NCBI GenBank assembly: GCA_037974665.1 | Contig: CM075770.1 | Location: forward strand, 92,872,850-92,936,849 | Length of the DNA stretch: 64,000 nucleotides | Reading direction: 5' to 3' | Origin: Ehretia macrophylla | Lineage: Eukaryota; Streptophyta; Magnoliopsida; Boraginales; Ehretiaceae | Translations under genes and position numbers: made by a program | Part shown: in pieces, positions 9,614 to 22,501 of the stretch | How the letters are laid out: each line of letters opens with the position of its first letter | Numbering within the stretch: position 1 is the stretch's first letter | The notes under the pieces: generated by a model | Told to the model about the DNA's origin: nothing | What the model saw: the letters and a program-made list of their open reading frames with translations, nothing else | The model's database searches: none

Positions 9614-10790
9614 GGAGGCGTTTGGTTCACAAATAAATGTTTCATTCTCGGGAATGACATTCTTGGGAACGATATGCCCGGGAATGTGGTTAAAAGTGTT
9701 TGGTTTGTTAAAAATATTCTTGAGAATATTTTGTCAAGTTCCTAGGAATGCTATTTTATTATGTTTAGTTTAGACTTAATATTTTTAGGAATGTTGAGCA
9801 ATTTTCTATTAATGCCCATAACTAAAAAAAAAACAAGAATATCAAACAAAGTGTACAAATAAAGTTACATTTTGCTAATTCGCGAGTAAAAAAATATTTA
9901 ACGTATTAATACAACGAAAGTAAATTTATTTCTATAATTTATAAATTTTAAATTCACACTTCAAAATTATAAACTTAAATTTATTATTTTAAAAAATTAA
10001 AAATTAAAATATACAAATTATTTATTTTATTTTTAAATTTATTTAATTTTAAATTTTAAAATCTAGAAAATTGATAATTTTTTTATTTCATTTCATTTTT
10101 TTTATTGTTATTATTTTATTTATTCTAAATATTTTTATTTTATATAGTTTTATTATATTTTATTCTTAATAATTTTATTTTATTTTATTTTACTTATTTT
10201 ATTTTCTTACTTTTATTTTTGTTGTTATTATTTTTTTGTTCTAGATAGTGTAATTTGTGTAGTTTTATTTATTTTATTTTCTTATTCTATTTTATCATTT
10301 ACTCTTTTATTTTATTTTATTTTATTATAATTTATTTTTGTTTTTTAATTTTTAATTTTATTTATTTTTATATTATTTATATTATTTTATTTCTTATTTT
10401 ATGTTATGTTATTTTATTATTAATTTAATTTTATCTTATTTTTATTTGTTTTCTTTTTTAGTTTTTATTTTTTATTATTTAATTTTATTTTTTTATTATC
10501 TTATTATTTTTTCTTTTAATTTTTGGATTATTTTATGGTATTTGTTTTAATTTTGTATTTTCTAAGATGGATATTTTATTATCTTAAAGTTATTCCCATG
10601 ACTTAGGAATGTGAGATTCTCACCCTCTCATATGGAAATAGAAATTGGCCAAATCATGTGAGTATTGCATTTTCAAGAATGTGATATTCTCAGGAATATA
10701 TTTTTATTTCATGAATTAAACATGAGAATGTCATATTCTAAATTTTACATTCTCAAAAATCTTATAACATTCTGCGAACCAAACGCCCCC
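9614..10790. mobile_element. Harbinger-like non-autonomous element, about 1.2 kb
   Basis: The left end reads GGAGGCGTTTGGTTCAC and the right end, reverse complemented, reads GGGGGCGTTTGGTTCGC, an inverted repeat typical of PIF/Harbinger termini. TTT flanks both sides (9611-9613 and 10791-10793), a 3-bp duplication. The ends are dense in GGGAATG/GAGAATG motifs. The interior (about 9880-10560) is an almost pure T/A stretch of TTTTATTTTAT-like sequence with no coding content. Confidence 0.7.
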
Positions 10791-10793
10791 TTT

Positions 10794-11686
10794 GTATAGC
10801 GGTTTCAGTGAGTGTTTGGTGATTAATTGCAAGGTGAAAGTATAACTCATGTTGTTTCCGATTGAAAATTTTGACTCAACTTTTGATTTTTAGCCTTTCA
10901 ATTTGACTTGTATTTGAATCCTGTACTTTTGTTTTATTCTTTAAATTCTTATATAGTTTAAACCAAAATCACTTTTACTTTTACTTTGTTTAATAAATAA
11001 ATATCTACTTGATCAATAAAAAAAAAAAACATCGTTCATATAGCAAATACCTTCTCAATGTTAGACATGTGCATACTCATTATTTTTTGTCCAAACTTCC
11101 CATTTCTTCACAAATCCGAACCTAGTGTTGGGTATATTCATAGTCGTCATTCTAACGCGCAACCCCACACCATCATTCTACCTCACCGGAATAGTTGTAC
11201 GTTTGTGTCCCGATTGTCATACCCACAAATCAACACGTCCCTTTGTGTCCCCTCCTCCTCAAAGTCATCCATTAACCAAATCCAAAAGGAACTTAACAAA
11301 AATAAATAAATAAAATAAATAATAATAAAAAAAAAATTTCACTCTTCACGCCGCCACTGCTACTCTCTGAACGAAAAAAGTATTTCAAATAAAAAAATAA
11401 AAAAGAGAATATATTGATCAGCTCAACTCACACACCTCAACTCCCTCACTTTCACGGCTCACACAAAACCAAGGCCACCTCCCTTCTCTTCTCTCTCCAC
11501 CTATATATATATATATATATATATTCATACACACACAACAACATACACACATAAACAACACATATATATGTATATATAGTGTGTATGTATTATGTATAGA
11601 TATATAATTGCATTTTATTAACCTGAAGCGTGGAAGGAAATGCAAAGGTGACGCAAGTAAACTTATAGGTGTATACATTTATAGAT
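10794..11686 (+). promoter_or_regulatory. Upstream region of the SCAI gene
   Basis: The 890 bp before the start codon have no open frame of note. A CT-rich stretch at about 11420-11500 and a (TA)n tract at 11502-11524 lie 165-270 bp before the start codon. They could be the pyrimidine-rich and TATA parts of a plant promoter. A further TATA-rich stretch is at about 11563-11610. The transcription start cannot be placed. Around 11070-11130 there is a fragment resembling 2345-2405, a dispersed repeat. Confidence 0.35.
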
Positions 11687-14600
11687 ATGGCTGACGACGT
11701 CGTTTCGAGGACATTCAGAGCCTTAGTCGAGAGCGCGGACAAGAAATTCGCGCGCGTGCGAGACTTGCCGTTGCACGGCGGCGGCCGGAGCGCCGGGCAC
11801 TACTTCCACAAGGTGTTCAAAGCGTACACGCGGTTGTGGAAGTACCAGCAGGAGAACAGGATGAAGCTAGTGGAGGCCGGGCTTCACCGTTCGGAAATCG
11901 GCGAGATCGCGTCGCGGATCGGCCAGCTGTACTACGGCCAGTACATGAGGACGAGTGAGATTAGGTATTTGATCGGCGCGTATATGTTCTACGAAGCGAT
12001 TTTGCATAGGAAGTATTTTGAAGGATCGGAGAAGGATCGAGGGGTTAGGTTTAAGGAATTAAGGTTCTACGCGCGGTTTTTGATGGTTTCGTTGATGTTG
12101 AATCGTTTCGACATGGTTCAATTGCTTGTGGACAAGTTTAAAGCTCTGGTTGATAATAGCAGAGCTAATTTTCCGGTACGATTAGGCTTCTTTTTTTTAT
12201 TATTTTCATTTCCTGAGAATAATTGCTTTCAACATTCTTGTGGTGTTATTTTTTTTTTATTTTTCATTTGATATGGGGCTAAAATTGATGAATATTTGTT
12301 GAATTTTATTCTTTTCTATTTTCTTTTTTTTGGTTTCGAATTGAGGTAGTTATTGTGTGTTTAATTGAGGTATTGATTGTGTGTTTAATTGAGGTAGTTA
12401 TTGTGTGTTTAATTGAGGTGGTAGAGTTAATTTTCTGGTAGGACTAGCATTTTTTTTAATTATTTTAATAATAAGGCTTTTCACTATTTTTCGCCTTCTG
12501 TTTTCTAAAAAATTTTCTTCAACACTATGTTTTTGTGTTATTTTTCGCTTGATATGAGGCTAAAATTAAAGTCACTTTGATAAATATTATTGGATACTTT
12601 TTTTCTTCTGGTTTCAATTGAGGCTAAAATTGTGTGTTTAATTGAGGTAGTAAAGTTAATTTTTAGTATGATTTGGCATTTTTTCTTTTTTCTAAGGCCT
12701 TTTTCTTTTTTGCTTTGTGTGTGTGTTTTTCTTTTTGAATTCAGTGGATACGAGGCCTGTTTTTTTTTGGTCACAGATATGAGGCTAAAAGGAAAGCTAA
12801 TTTGATTAACATTTTGTTGATTTTGTTCATTTTTCTTCGTTTTTGGTCTAGAATTGAGATAGTCATTGCGTGTTTTACTTGGTTTAAAGAGCATGTAGTG
12901 TGGTACTGCTTCGTCTATCTCAGTGGATTTCAGCACGATGTTTGCTAATTTGATATTTCATTTCATTAACTAAGAACTAATTGTGCTTAGAATATACTTT
13001 CGTCTTCATTTGACGTATAGATATATGTTTCCTTTTTTTTTTTTTTTTTGGTATATAATTAGTGAAAACTTAGTAGAGCCGACTGAGTCTGTAGGTGATG
13101 GCCATTCTAGGATATATTAAGCGGTGATGATAAAAATGAATAACATAGTCCTTTACATGTAGTTTATAATATATGTATGTTTCGTGCTTTCAAATCATAG
13201 GCATTGTGGTGGTTATTCTCCTATAAATATGCTTCTATGTTTTAACGGTCTGATTTGATAATCTGAAGCATGATATTTATAGATAGAGAATAAAGGCAAC
13301 ATTTCAGACTTAGAAATAGTGGAGTGAAATATCAAACCTATCATGAAGTTCAATAAGAGTTGCTTTTTAGTCTTATCTAACTTGCACCAAGTTACCAAGT
13401 TAATTTTGCTGATAAAATTTAGGTTTGGCATTAGTAATTTTCTCCAACATGATGAAACTTATAAGTAACCTTGAAAAACTTATCCAGTTTAGAGTAGGAC
13501 ATAAATTTACAACGAAAAAATCAAAAGCCACTAGTTGAGGGCTTATCTGATTTTGCGTGAAAGCACCCAAATATGCAAATTGTTACCCTTTTTTGGAGTT
13601 TTTTCCTCTTTGAAACAAGAGTCCACTTGGTGATTGCTTTAACAGAAAATTAATTTAAACTGATCAACAGTTTTATGAACTCCCTGCCAAGAATTGAATG
13701 CTTTACAGATGAACCACAATTTTCTCTTTAAATAGATGATGCAAAGGAGTAAGTATCAACATGACCAAAATTTGAAATTATAGAAAGTTGGCTCTATAGT
13801 GGAAATCTGGTAAAAATATTGGGAGCAGTATGTGGAAGGCGTGAAATTTTTCATGGTTCATGGTGTAAATATGTTCCTTTCTTCCACCTCTCAAATCAAT
13901 ACTTCTACATTCTCCTTAAAAGTGGATTGCAAATATTTTTTTGTTCTTATTCTTCTGTGTTGTAAATAGTTTTAATCGTGAGGTGTTGTATTAGGTGTAT
14001 TCAGTGCTTTACTGCCTTATTTGATTTTAAATTGCTTTCCTTTTGTGGAGAGATAATAGAACTGAATTTTTTACCTGTTCTGTTCTTCTATAAGGTTCTT
14101 CCATCCGGCTTAAGTTGCTTGAGATTCTTCTGATTCAGTTTAAATGGACAGCTGTAGCGAGTGTCCTGAAACTATGTGTATATGTATGACTTAATAATAT
14201 AAAAGATATATGTTCTGCCAGATTGATGTCATTTAGAACCTCTTTACAGGAGACCAATTTTAAAGAATGGAAACTGGTGGTATTGGAAATCGAACGATTC
14301 ACGAATGCTGATGCAGCCTTTTTCTACACAAGGCCTTTGCGATATTCTGTTATGTTTGATTCATACCCCTCCTCTCTACCATATGTTACGCGTTTCCATG
14401 CAAAGAAGGTACTAAAGTTTCGAGATGCAGTACTAGCAAGCTATCACAAAAATGAGGTAATTAGTTATATCTATCTAACTTGGTTCTTAATGTTCTTATG
14501 TTGCATTAACTCTAAGAATACCTCTCAAAGTTGTCATTTCAGATCAAATTTGCAGAACAAACTCTGGACACTTTCCGAATGCTGCAGTGTTTGGAATGGG

Positions 14601-17600
14601 AACCTACTGGACCATTCTACCAGAAGCAGTCAGTTGAATCACGAGAGAATGGAGGTTTAGCCGATCATTCTCTTGCTTCTGGACTAATTGATATGCATTT
14701 GGCTGCAGATATGACAGATCCAACTTTGCCTTCAAATCCTAAAAAGGCTGTTCTGTATCGACCCTCTGTGACGCAGTTGATAGCTGTAAGTTCTGAAGTT
14801 CTAATTAATTGTTGATTAATGTTGACAAATTTTGTTAGATCCTATATCATAGTGAAGTATGTTCAAACACGGGATTAAGGAGATTGGGAAATTTATCTTA
14901 TGATGCTTAAAATTGGGGGACCAATTTGCTTGCTTTTCTAGGATTATGAGCATAAAAAGTTTCTGATTATGTTCTCTTCCCATAAACTGGAAGCTGTAAG
15001 AGTTTCTGTTATAAATTTTCAAAAGATATTCTCACTTGTTGTTTTTAAGTATTTATGCAGGCTTGTATTAGATATAAAGTGAATTGTGCTTAGCACTCGG
15101 CAAAGTTCTCAATTAACTTTTGTATTAGTTGGGAATTAGAATGCATGGTTTCTTACCCATTTATGTTATATATGCAGTCAGTTACACTCCTTAAGCTTGA
15201 AAAATTTTGTATTTCCAGGTCGTTGCCACAGTCTGTGCCGAGCTCCCTCCAGAAAGTGTGATGTTAATATACCTGTCAGCCTCAGGTTAATTTTGAAATT
15301 GAATATAATGTTTAAAAAGTGAGAGTGATAAACACCTGACTAGGCAGGAATTTGATATATGTTATCTTCTTGCAGCAAATGTGAGTCACACTGGTACATC
15401 ACATATGGAAAGCTCTGGAACTTCAAGAAAATCTTCAAAGCTCAGTGCATCTAATCACAAGCCAGATGAAAAGAATAGAATTCCACATGGAAACCAAATT
15501 GAAGCTAAGGGACTCTCCAATCACTATTTTGAGAACTACTTGTGGTTTGGTCCTTGCAGAAATGGAGGTAGGACTCCACATTTTGATGATTCTTATTTTA
15601 GTTCTCACTCTTGGGGTGAGGCATAAGTTATTACAGAGATTAAGATACCTCTTTGTGCCGGCTCAGAAATAGTTGGTTTGTATGTTTCAGGTTCAAATTG
15701 CCTCTACCCTGGTGATATGATTCCTTTTACCAGAAGACCTCTTTTTTTGATTATTGACAGTGATAACAGCCATGCATTCAAGGCAGGTTTGTCAAAACTG
15801 TAATATAAGTTGCTTCCCCCACTAAACTCTTGAATGAAAATGAAAACCAGTTTATATTCTTTTGCTGTTGGACCAGGTCATGCCACGTAATTCATCCTCT
15901 CTTCTCTAGATGTTCATTTGATCGATTTTCCTTTCTGATTTGTTTTAAGGGCATTGAAAATATCTTAGAGAAGGCATGGATTGACCCAAATTACTGTACT
16001 TGGATATAATCTTACCCTTTGTTTGGAAGCCACGAGGCCATATCCAATAGTGATAAAAAATAATTAGGCAAATCACCAAGGTTTGCGAAATTCAGATTGA
16101 AATAGTTTCCTCATGCTCTGCAGTAATGTATCATTTGTCCTAAAGAAGGTGACGGATATTATTATAAGATTGGTTTTCATGAGAGCACCTGAAACATCCT
16201 TTGCCACTGAGACTTAATATTTCATCCTTCTGTAAAACCAAATATATTTTGACAGGGATTAGTAATTTTCCAAACCAGATCTTTCTATCTTAGTGATATT
16301 ATGATAAGATTATAAATCTTGAGATCATTTGTAACTCTCTCAGCACTGCACCTTAGTCTAGCATACTCTCGTAGACTATATATTTGAAAATGGATCGAAT
16401 ACATTCTCACTTGAAACCTTGCAGGTCAACTCCCAATAACAGCCAGCTGTTTTCAGATTACTGTTGAAATTCTATGGACTGTTCAGTTTACATGCTCCTG
16501 GAATTTTCCTTTTCAGTACTACATGCCAAGGAGATGATTATAAAATATTAGCTCATATAGTTCTGCTCAGTATACTAAAAGAATCTGTTTTCAAATGTTA
16601 TCTGAAGTCGTTATAATTCGGATAACATTTGTCTTTATATGCCCAGTCAACTAAGTACATATTCATAGAGAATGGTAAAAGTTATTTTAATGTGAAGTTG
16701 CGCATTATAAGAAAGCAAATGAAATATATATGTATATATATTACAGTATAGATCTGAAATAGATGATATCAATCAATTGCACCAGGTTTTACATGGAGCT
16801 GAGCGGGGAGAAACAACTGCTTTACTTCTTTCTCCTTCGAAGCCATCATTTAAGAACCCATCCAGAGCTGATGTTACACAAAATGGAAGCCAGTTCACTT
16901 TTTTCTTAGCCGCTCCTTTGCAAGCCTTTTGCCAATTGGTTGGGCTCAAATCATCTGATGGTCATGCGGTAAGTAGGTTGCAAAGTAATAGTCATTGCAG
17001 TATAATAGTTTTAGTCGTTTCTCACTGGGATCTCTTCTTCAGGACATTTATAATGATGCTGATGGCATCCTGTCTAATGCATTCTCACAATGGGAGTTCA
17101 CCCTATGTACATCAACTACCCTAGATCTGGTCTGGGCACAAGTTTTATCTGATCCATTTTTGCGACGGCTCATTCTTAGGTAATAATTTTCTGTTTCAAT
17201 CACATTATACCTATTGCTATGATTGAGAGAGAGTAAGTGGGAATTTCCAGTTAAGTCATCGCCATTGCACGTCTCTGGAGCATTATTTTGTCATTGTGCA
17301 AATATTATACGTACGATTAACTTGCAACTTAGGGTGGTTATCCACAAATTGCTGAAATGATAAAAGAGGGAAGCCTGTAACATGTAAAACATTAGGAGTC
17401 TGACTCCGTCGTTTTGGACCTCCTCTGAATCCTGAAACAAATTGCTAGATTAATGGTGGCCTCTCCTAGATCTCTCCCGGTAGATGATGGTTGGAGCTAC
17501 TATTCCTTGTACATTACTACCCGTTATACCAGACAATTAAGTGGTATTGGTTAAGAGTTGAGACATCCTTATAATTTTCGCACATTAACAGATAGAGGTA

Positions 17601-18395
17601 GATGCATCCTAAATTGATGAAAATGAGCGCTATCAGATGTACAGCCTTGTTGAATTTACTTAAAATTTATAATTTTTGAGCTGAGATTTTGGTTGTTCCT
17701 ATGAGTTTTCCAAAGTATTCATGAGTTTTCAAGCTTAACTTCTTTGAGAGACTATGATGCTTTGTATGTACCTTTTTGCCGATGGACAACTCTTGATGTT
17801 TCTCAGTGCTGAAGAAAAGCATAACAGCTTTTTGAAATTCATCAAGAAGAGATGCATAAACCTCATTGTAGAAAACAGTCTTTCAAGGCTTTGAATGTAC
17901 AATTAGGAGGTTGATTCTACCAAACCTTAAAAGTACTATGGGAGGATCATTTTTATCTGTTACAATTTTTCATTAAATAGTTACTTGAGACTGTTAAAAT
18001 GGAAGTATCAAATGGCAATCAGTTAACGAGTCAGTTCACATACAAGTATTTGTTTTTATTGGAAACCACAGCAACGATGTGAAAAGGAAAATGAAAGGCT
18101 ATTTATGTCATCTTTATACGTCTCTTATTTATGCCCTCCCCATACTCATGCTTCAGTGTTTTTTCTTATAATGGCTTATGATTGTGTATATTTTGTTGCC
18201 GCTCTTCCCAGATTTATTTTCTGCCGTGCTGTGCTTACTTTATTTTGCCTACGGGATAGTAGTGACCAGTATTGGCCAGTTTGTCTACCCGAACTTCCTG
18301 ATTCTGTTGCCCCACACTCTGAAACCGTGATACCAGCTATCATTCGGCTTGCAAATCACCTTAAGGTTGCAGATTGTTTTCGGTTTCATGGCTAG
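11687..18395 (+). CDS. SCAI: SCAI-family protein (UPF0682/DUF3550), nine exons, 597 residues
   Basis: Exons: 11687-12175, 14250-14456, 14543-14785, 15219-15285, 15376-15567, 15691-15782, 16786-16968, 17043-17179, 18212-18395 (stop TAG 18393-18395). They join in frame throughout and total 1794 bases, close to the 606 residues of human SCAI. The start MADDVV at 11687 is preferred over the in-frame ATG at 11669 because plant homologues begin there. Conserved blocks include HYFHKVFKAYTRLWKYQQEN, IASRIGQLYYGQYMRTSEIR, FHAKKVLKFRDA and LVWAQVLSDPFLRRL. In animals SCAI binds the MRTF/SRF transcription machinery and acts in DNA break repair. The plant role is not established. Introns are GT-AG except intron 6, which appears to be GC-AG. 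No stop or frameshift breaks the joined frame, so the gene is probably active. It has no operon-like partner. Confidence 0.9.
12170..12900 (+). repeat. Triplicated block in SCAI intron 1, including a copy of the exon 1 donor
   Basis: The sequence around the end of exon 1 (GCTAATTTTCCG/GTACG) recurs at about 12426-12443 (GTTAATTTTCTG/GTAGG) and more weakly at 12655. Each copy is followed by a T-rich stretch, a GATATG(A/G)GGCTAAAA marker (12270, 12551, 12776) and an AATTGAGGTAG marker. Units are roughly 220-250 bp. Within the first unit a 24-bp motif containing AATTGAGGTAGTTATTG is itself repeated three times (12339-12410). Confidence 0.65.
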
Positions 18396-19116
18396 TAGCT
18401 GAGGACCATGAATTGTACATGTGAACTTTAGACGATGATATGACACTTATCTGATTCAATGTTAAGAGGGGTAAATGGTACAAAATACACTTCTGAATAA
18501 ACAACCAAGTTGGCTCTTTCCATGGACTCGAAGAAGGATGACATTGGCAATCTGGTATCCCATCGATTCTGAAGGGCTTTACACAATTTCCAACTCTTTG
18601 CCGTACTTCAGGATTTCTTCGTTTGTTGTATATCTTTAGATGGTCTTGCTCTACGGTGTGTTAGTAAGAGCGCGTCCTTACAGCTGGATACTGTCTCTCG
18701 AGTCTCGTCCGCTCATAGTTGTTGTAAGTGCAGTTCTAATTTGTTCATACCTTTTGTAAAATAGGAGATGTCTGATCAAAGTTTTATTCTACTAAATTTC
18801 ATTTGAAGGTGGTGTTTAGGGACGTAGCAATTCTTTAAATGGAGTATTGTTAACAAAGAAGAAGATGGTCATCGTCAATCATAAACAGATCTCCCAAAAT
18901 CTTTTTCTATCAATGTGCTTAGATTGTTTTTTGTATTTGCTAATGTATGAACTGGCTAATTTTTACATTTCCATAATTTATTCGTGTTTCTGTTTCGATG
19001 AATATATAAGCAATGGTGGTGGAAGATGGCCACCGGCTTGATTGTGACTTCTCTTCTTGTGTTTACCATTTATGGTTTCTCAGTAGGATAATTGATCGAT
19101 TCCCACAGACGGTACC
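18396..19116 (+). other. 3' flank of SCAI up to the transposon stack
   Basis: An AATAAA hexamer lies at 18496-18501, about 100 bases after the stop codon, and is a possible poly(A) signal. Nothing else is recognised before the LTR at 19117. Confidence 0.4.
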
Positions 19117-19262
19117 TGTTGAAACATTTTTAAAATTCTGAAATTTTAAATACTGAAAAGTTGTAATTAAAACACCACCATTTTTGGATCTTTCAAATCT
19201 AGGAGAACTATTCAAAATAAATACTTGTATTCTAAAGACTTTGCAGGAAACCTTTTGCACAA
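19117..19262 (+). repeat. Copia A 5' LTR (internally deleted)
   Basis: It starts TGTTGAAACATTTTTAAAAT and matches 38540-38660 closely. Beyond ACTATTCAAAA the 5' copy skips about 150 bp that the 3' copy retains. It then rejoins at CTTGTATTCTAAAG, matching the 3' copy near 38793. The 3' limit of the LTR, near TTGCACA, and the primer site are eroded and approximate. Confidence 0.6.
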
Positions 19263-19372
19263 ATTGGGGGCAAAATATTTTTTTAGGAAAGTGTCATTCA
19301 CTACAAGCCTTGAATTCAGTAAAATATTTCCTGGTTCTAACAATTTAAAGGATTTTTTTTTTGTTTGCAATT

Positions 19373-20252
19373 ATGGCTTCTAACTTGAGGGATTTGGTTA
19401 CTGATTTTGTCAAATAGAAAGGTTTGATGGAGGGAATTTTCTCATATGGCAGAAGAGGGTTCATTTCTTCTTGTTAACTCTACAAGTGGTTTATGTGTTG
19501 AACACCCCAAGGCCAGAAGAGAAAGAGAAAGAGAAAGAGAAAGAGAAAGAGACCATAAATGAAATGAGAAGAAGGCAGAAATTTGACCATGATGATGAGA
19601 TATGTCATGGACATATTCTTAATGCCATGTTAGATTCATTGTTTGACATCTATCAAAGAGTTCCAATAGCAAAGGAATTATGGGAGAAACTCGAAATGAA
19701 ATGCATGCAAGAAGATGCTACAAGAAGTTTCTTGTTTCTCGCTTTAATTCTTATAAAATAGATGATGATAGACCTGTCATGGAACAATTGCATGAAATAG
19801 AAAGGATTTTAAATCACTTTAAGATGAATAAACTGAATATGGATGAAACTATAATTGTATCTATTGTGATTGACAAATTACCACCTTCATGGAGTGATTT
19901 CAAAAGAAATCTCAAGCATAAAAAGGAAGATATGTCTTTTGATGATTTGACAAAATATTTGCGGGTTGAACAAGAATTTTCTATGCAAGATGAACCAAAG
20001 GAACCAAAAATTCCAAATTCAAAGGTGCATATGGTAGAAGAGAAAAACACTTTCAAGAACAACAACAAAAGGCCAAATCTATTGGGTGGTGAGCAAAAAG
20101 GCAAGAAAAAAGACAACGACAATTGCTTTTACTGTGGTAAACCAGGGCACTTCAAGAAAGATTGTCGTTTCTTCAAAAAGAAAAAAGAGAAAGGAAATTC
20201 CAATGCTGGAAATGAAGACCAAATTGCTGTCATTTCTGAGATTTGTTCTAGA
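19373..20252 (+). pseudogene. Copia A gag (UBN2-type, zinc knuckle)
   Basis: The reading starts at MASNLRDLV (19373) and passes through stops and a frameshift into frames 19471-19761 and 19680-20255. Landmarks are HILNAMLDSLFDIYQRVPIA, LPPSWSDFKRNLKHKKEDMS and a CCHC knuckle CFYCGKPGHFKKDC near 20125-20165. Gag forms the virus-like particle and binds RNA. An in-frame hexanucleotide expansion at about 19512-19550 encodes a run of alternating K and E that is unusual for the family. Confidence 0.8.
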
Positions 20253-21810
20253 TGATGATTCAACATAGTGGATAGACTCTGGTGCTACAAGACATGTTTG
20301 CAAGAATAAGAAATTTTTCAAGACTTTGGAGCTTGTGATAGATAGCACAAAGTTGTTCATGGGAAACTCCTCCACGTCTCATGTCATAGGAGTCGGAAAT
20401 ACAGAGTTGGAGTTCACTTCTAGGAAGAAAATAATACTTACAAATGTATTTTATGTACTAGAGGTTAGGAAGAACCTTGTATCGGTTAGTTTACTGAATA
20501 AGTTTAGGTTTAAACTTGTTTTTGAGGCTGATCATTTTGTATTATCAAAGGGGGATATGTTTGTTGGAAAGGAATATATTTGTGAGGGTATGTTCAAACT
20601 TAATGTATATCTGATTACCAATAATAAGAATTCTATTTTTGTATGTATGGTTGAGCCAAATTTTTATGGCATCAAAGACTTGGACATGTAAATTTTAGAA
20701 GATTGCATGATATGATCAGATTAGAGTTGTTACCTTACTTGGACAAAAATCATGAAAAGTGTAATACTTGTATGCTCACAAAAATAACAAGAATTTTTTT
20801 TTTTAAATCGATAGAAAAACAAGCATAGTAGAGTTAATGCATAGCGACGTTTGTAATTTTCATAGCACTGCATAGGTGGAAAGAAGTACTATATTACTTT
20901 TATTGATGATTTCTCGAGATATTGCTATTTATATTTGTTAAATTACAAAGATGAAGTAATTGAGAAATTTAATATATAAAAAGTCGAGGTTGAACTTCAT
21001 TGTGAAACAGTCATAAAATGACTAAGGACAGATAGAGGTGGAGAATACTATGATCCACAGTATTTTAAATCCACTGGTATTGTACATGAAACAACTGCAC
21101 CATACACGCCACAACAAAATGGAGTGGTTGAACATAAAAATCAGGTACTAACTGAGATGGCCAATGCTTTACATTCTAATTCTGGTTTGAGTCAAGGGTT
21201 TTGGGGTAAGGCATTGCTTACCGCATGTCATATACTCAATCAAGTTCCTAACAAAAAGAGCAACACGACACCATATGAATTTTGAAACAAAAGGAAACCA
21301 AATCTAAGTTATCTTAGAATTCAGGGATGCTGAGCTATAGTGAGAGTTCCTGAGCCTAAACATAAAAAGTTAGTGGAAAGAGGACTTGAGTGCATTTTCT
21401 TAGGATATGCACAAAATAACAAAACATATAGGTTCATGGTAATCAAGCCTAATAGATCAATTTTAGTGAATACCATGATTGAATCTAGAGATGTTATCTT
21501 TGACGAACATAGGTTCAAATCCATTTCAAGGATGAAAGATAATATTCCAGAAAAAGATGACCAAACAAATAGTAATAATGATAAAAGAAAGACAGTTATA
21601 GAAAGTGAGAATGAGAAAGAGGTCATTGAACTTCGTTAAAGCAAAAGACCAAGAAAAACAAAGACCTATGGACCAAACTTTTTTATGTTCTTAGTGGAAG
21701 GAACTAGAGAAGTCATTAGTAAGCAAATTCTTATTGCTTCAATACTGAAGCGGACCCAAGAACATTTGATGAAACAATAAATTAAGTCTCATGATGCTGC
21801 CATTTGGAAG
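20253..21810 (+). pseudogene. Copia A protease and integrase remains
   Basis: A protease active-site motif DSGATRHVC is read near 20275-20307. It is followed by the pre-integrase region (20326-20691), with LRKNL-like VRKNLVSVSLLNKF. Integrase pieces follow, including TDRGGEYYD and TPQQNGVVEHKN near 21030-21145. The C-terminal part is at 21340-21640, with GLECIFLGYAQNNKTYR. Several stops and shifts break the frame. The region runs directly into the copia B insertion at 21811. Confidence 0.8.
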
Positions 21811-21998
21811 TGATAAGGATTAGTTGTATTTTAAAACTTCGAGTTTATCTTTCTTTATATAGTTATCGTGTATCACTACTTGATAGATACTGTTCGTTGT
21901 ATACTTATCATCTCACATAGCCCTTGTATCAGTGGGCTATATATTTGTACGTTGTTGACTGTGCGATACAAGTGAAAACCACTTAAACTATACTTACA
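21811..21998 (+). repeat. Copia B 5' LTR
   Basis: This LTR is 188 bp with TG...CA ends. It is preceded by the target duplication GGAAG and followed directly by the tRNA-Met primer-binding site at 21999-22010. Confidence 0.9.
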
Positions 21999-22090
21999 TG
22001 GTATCAGAAGTCTCAAAGGACAAACGTCACTTTCGGTCCTGTCATCTCTAAACATCTACTACCTATTGTGTCCTTTACCCTATCAACTAT

Positions 22091-22501
22091 ATGGCTACCT
22101 CCTCAACGTCCAATACTACAATGACAAACAACTTTTCCCTGCCATCTTTTAATCTCAATGTTTTTGTCACTGTCAAGCTAGACCATTCCAACTTTCTTAC
22201 TTGGAAAATGCAAATCATGAACTTTTTCACATGTAACTCATTACTTGGATACGTCAATGACACTATACCTAAACCCAAATCCGATAAAGCCACCTCTGCT
22301 GAAATTGAAGAATGGGCATGGTATGACAGTTTCGTCATGGCTTGCCTTACTGTAATGCTTTCAGATAATCTTGTTCATCAGGCCACTGGTCATGCGTCCG
22401 TTCGTGCTCTTTGGGTTTCTCTTGATGAGTCTTTTCTCCAGTAGTCCATGGCACGTAAGTCCCTCTTGCACACCCAACTTCGCTCCTTCAAGAAAACCAC
22501 A
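22091..22501 (+). pseudogene. Copia B gag, N-terminal part
   Basis: It starts MATSSTSNTTMTNN at 22091 and carries the LDHSNFLTWKMQ motif of copia gag. A TAG at 22442-22444 breaks it. The reading continues as SLLHTQLRSFKKTT up to the SIRE-1 boundary at 22502. The missing continuation is at 32218. Confidence 0.85.

Noticed and set aside
11669-11686. Upstream in-frame ATG of SCAI
   Set aside because: It adds only MYTFID before MADDVV. Plant family members begin at the second position, although the first cannot be excluded.
12538-12936. 132-codon reverse frame in SCAI intron 1
   Set aside because: It is lysine- and asparagine-rich from T-rich intron DNA, antisense to a supported gene, with no similarity.
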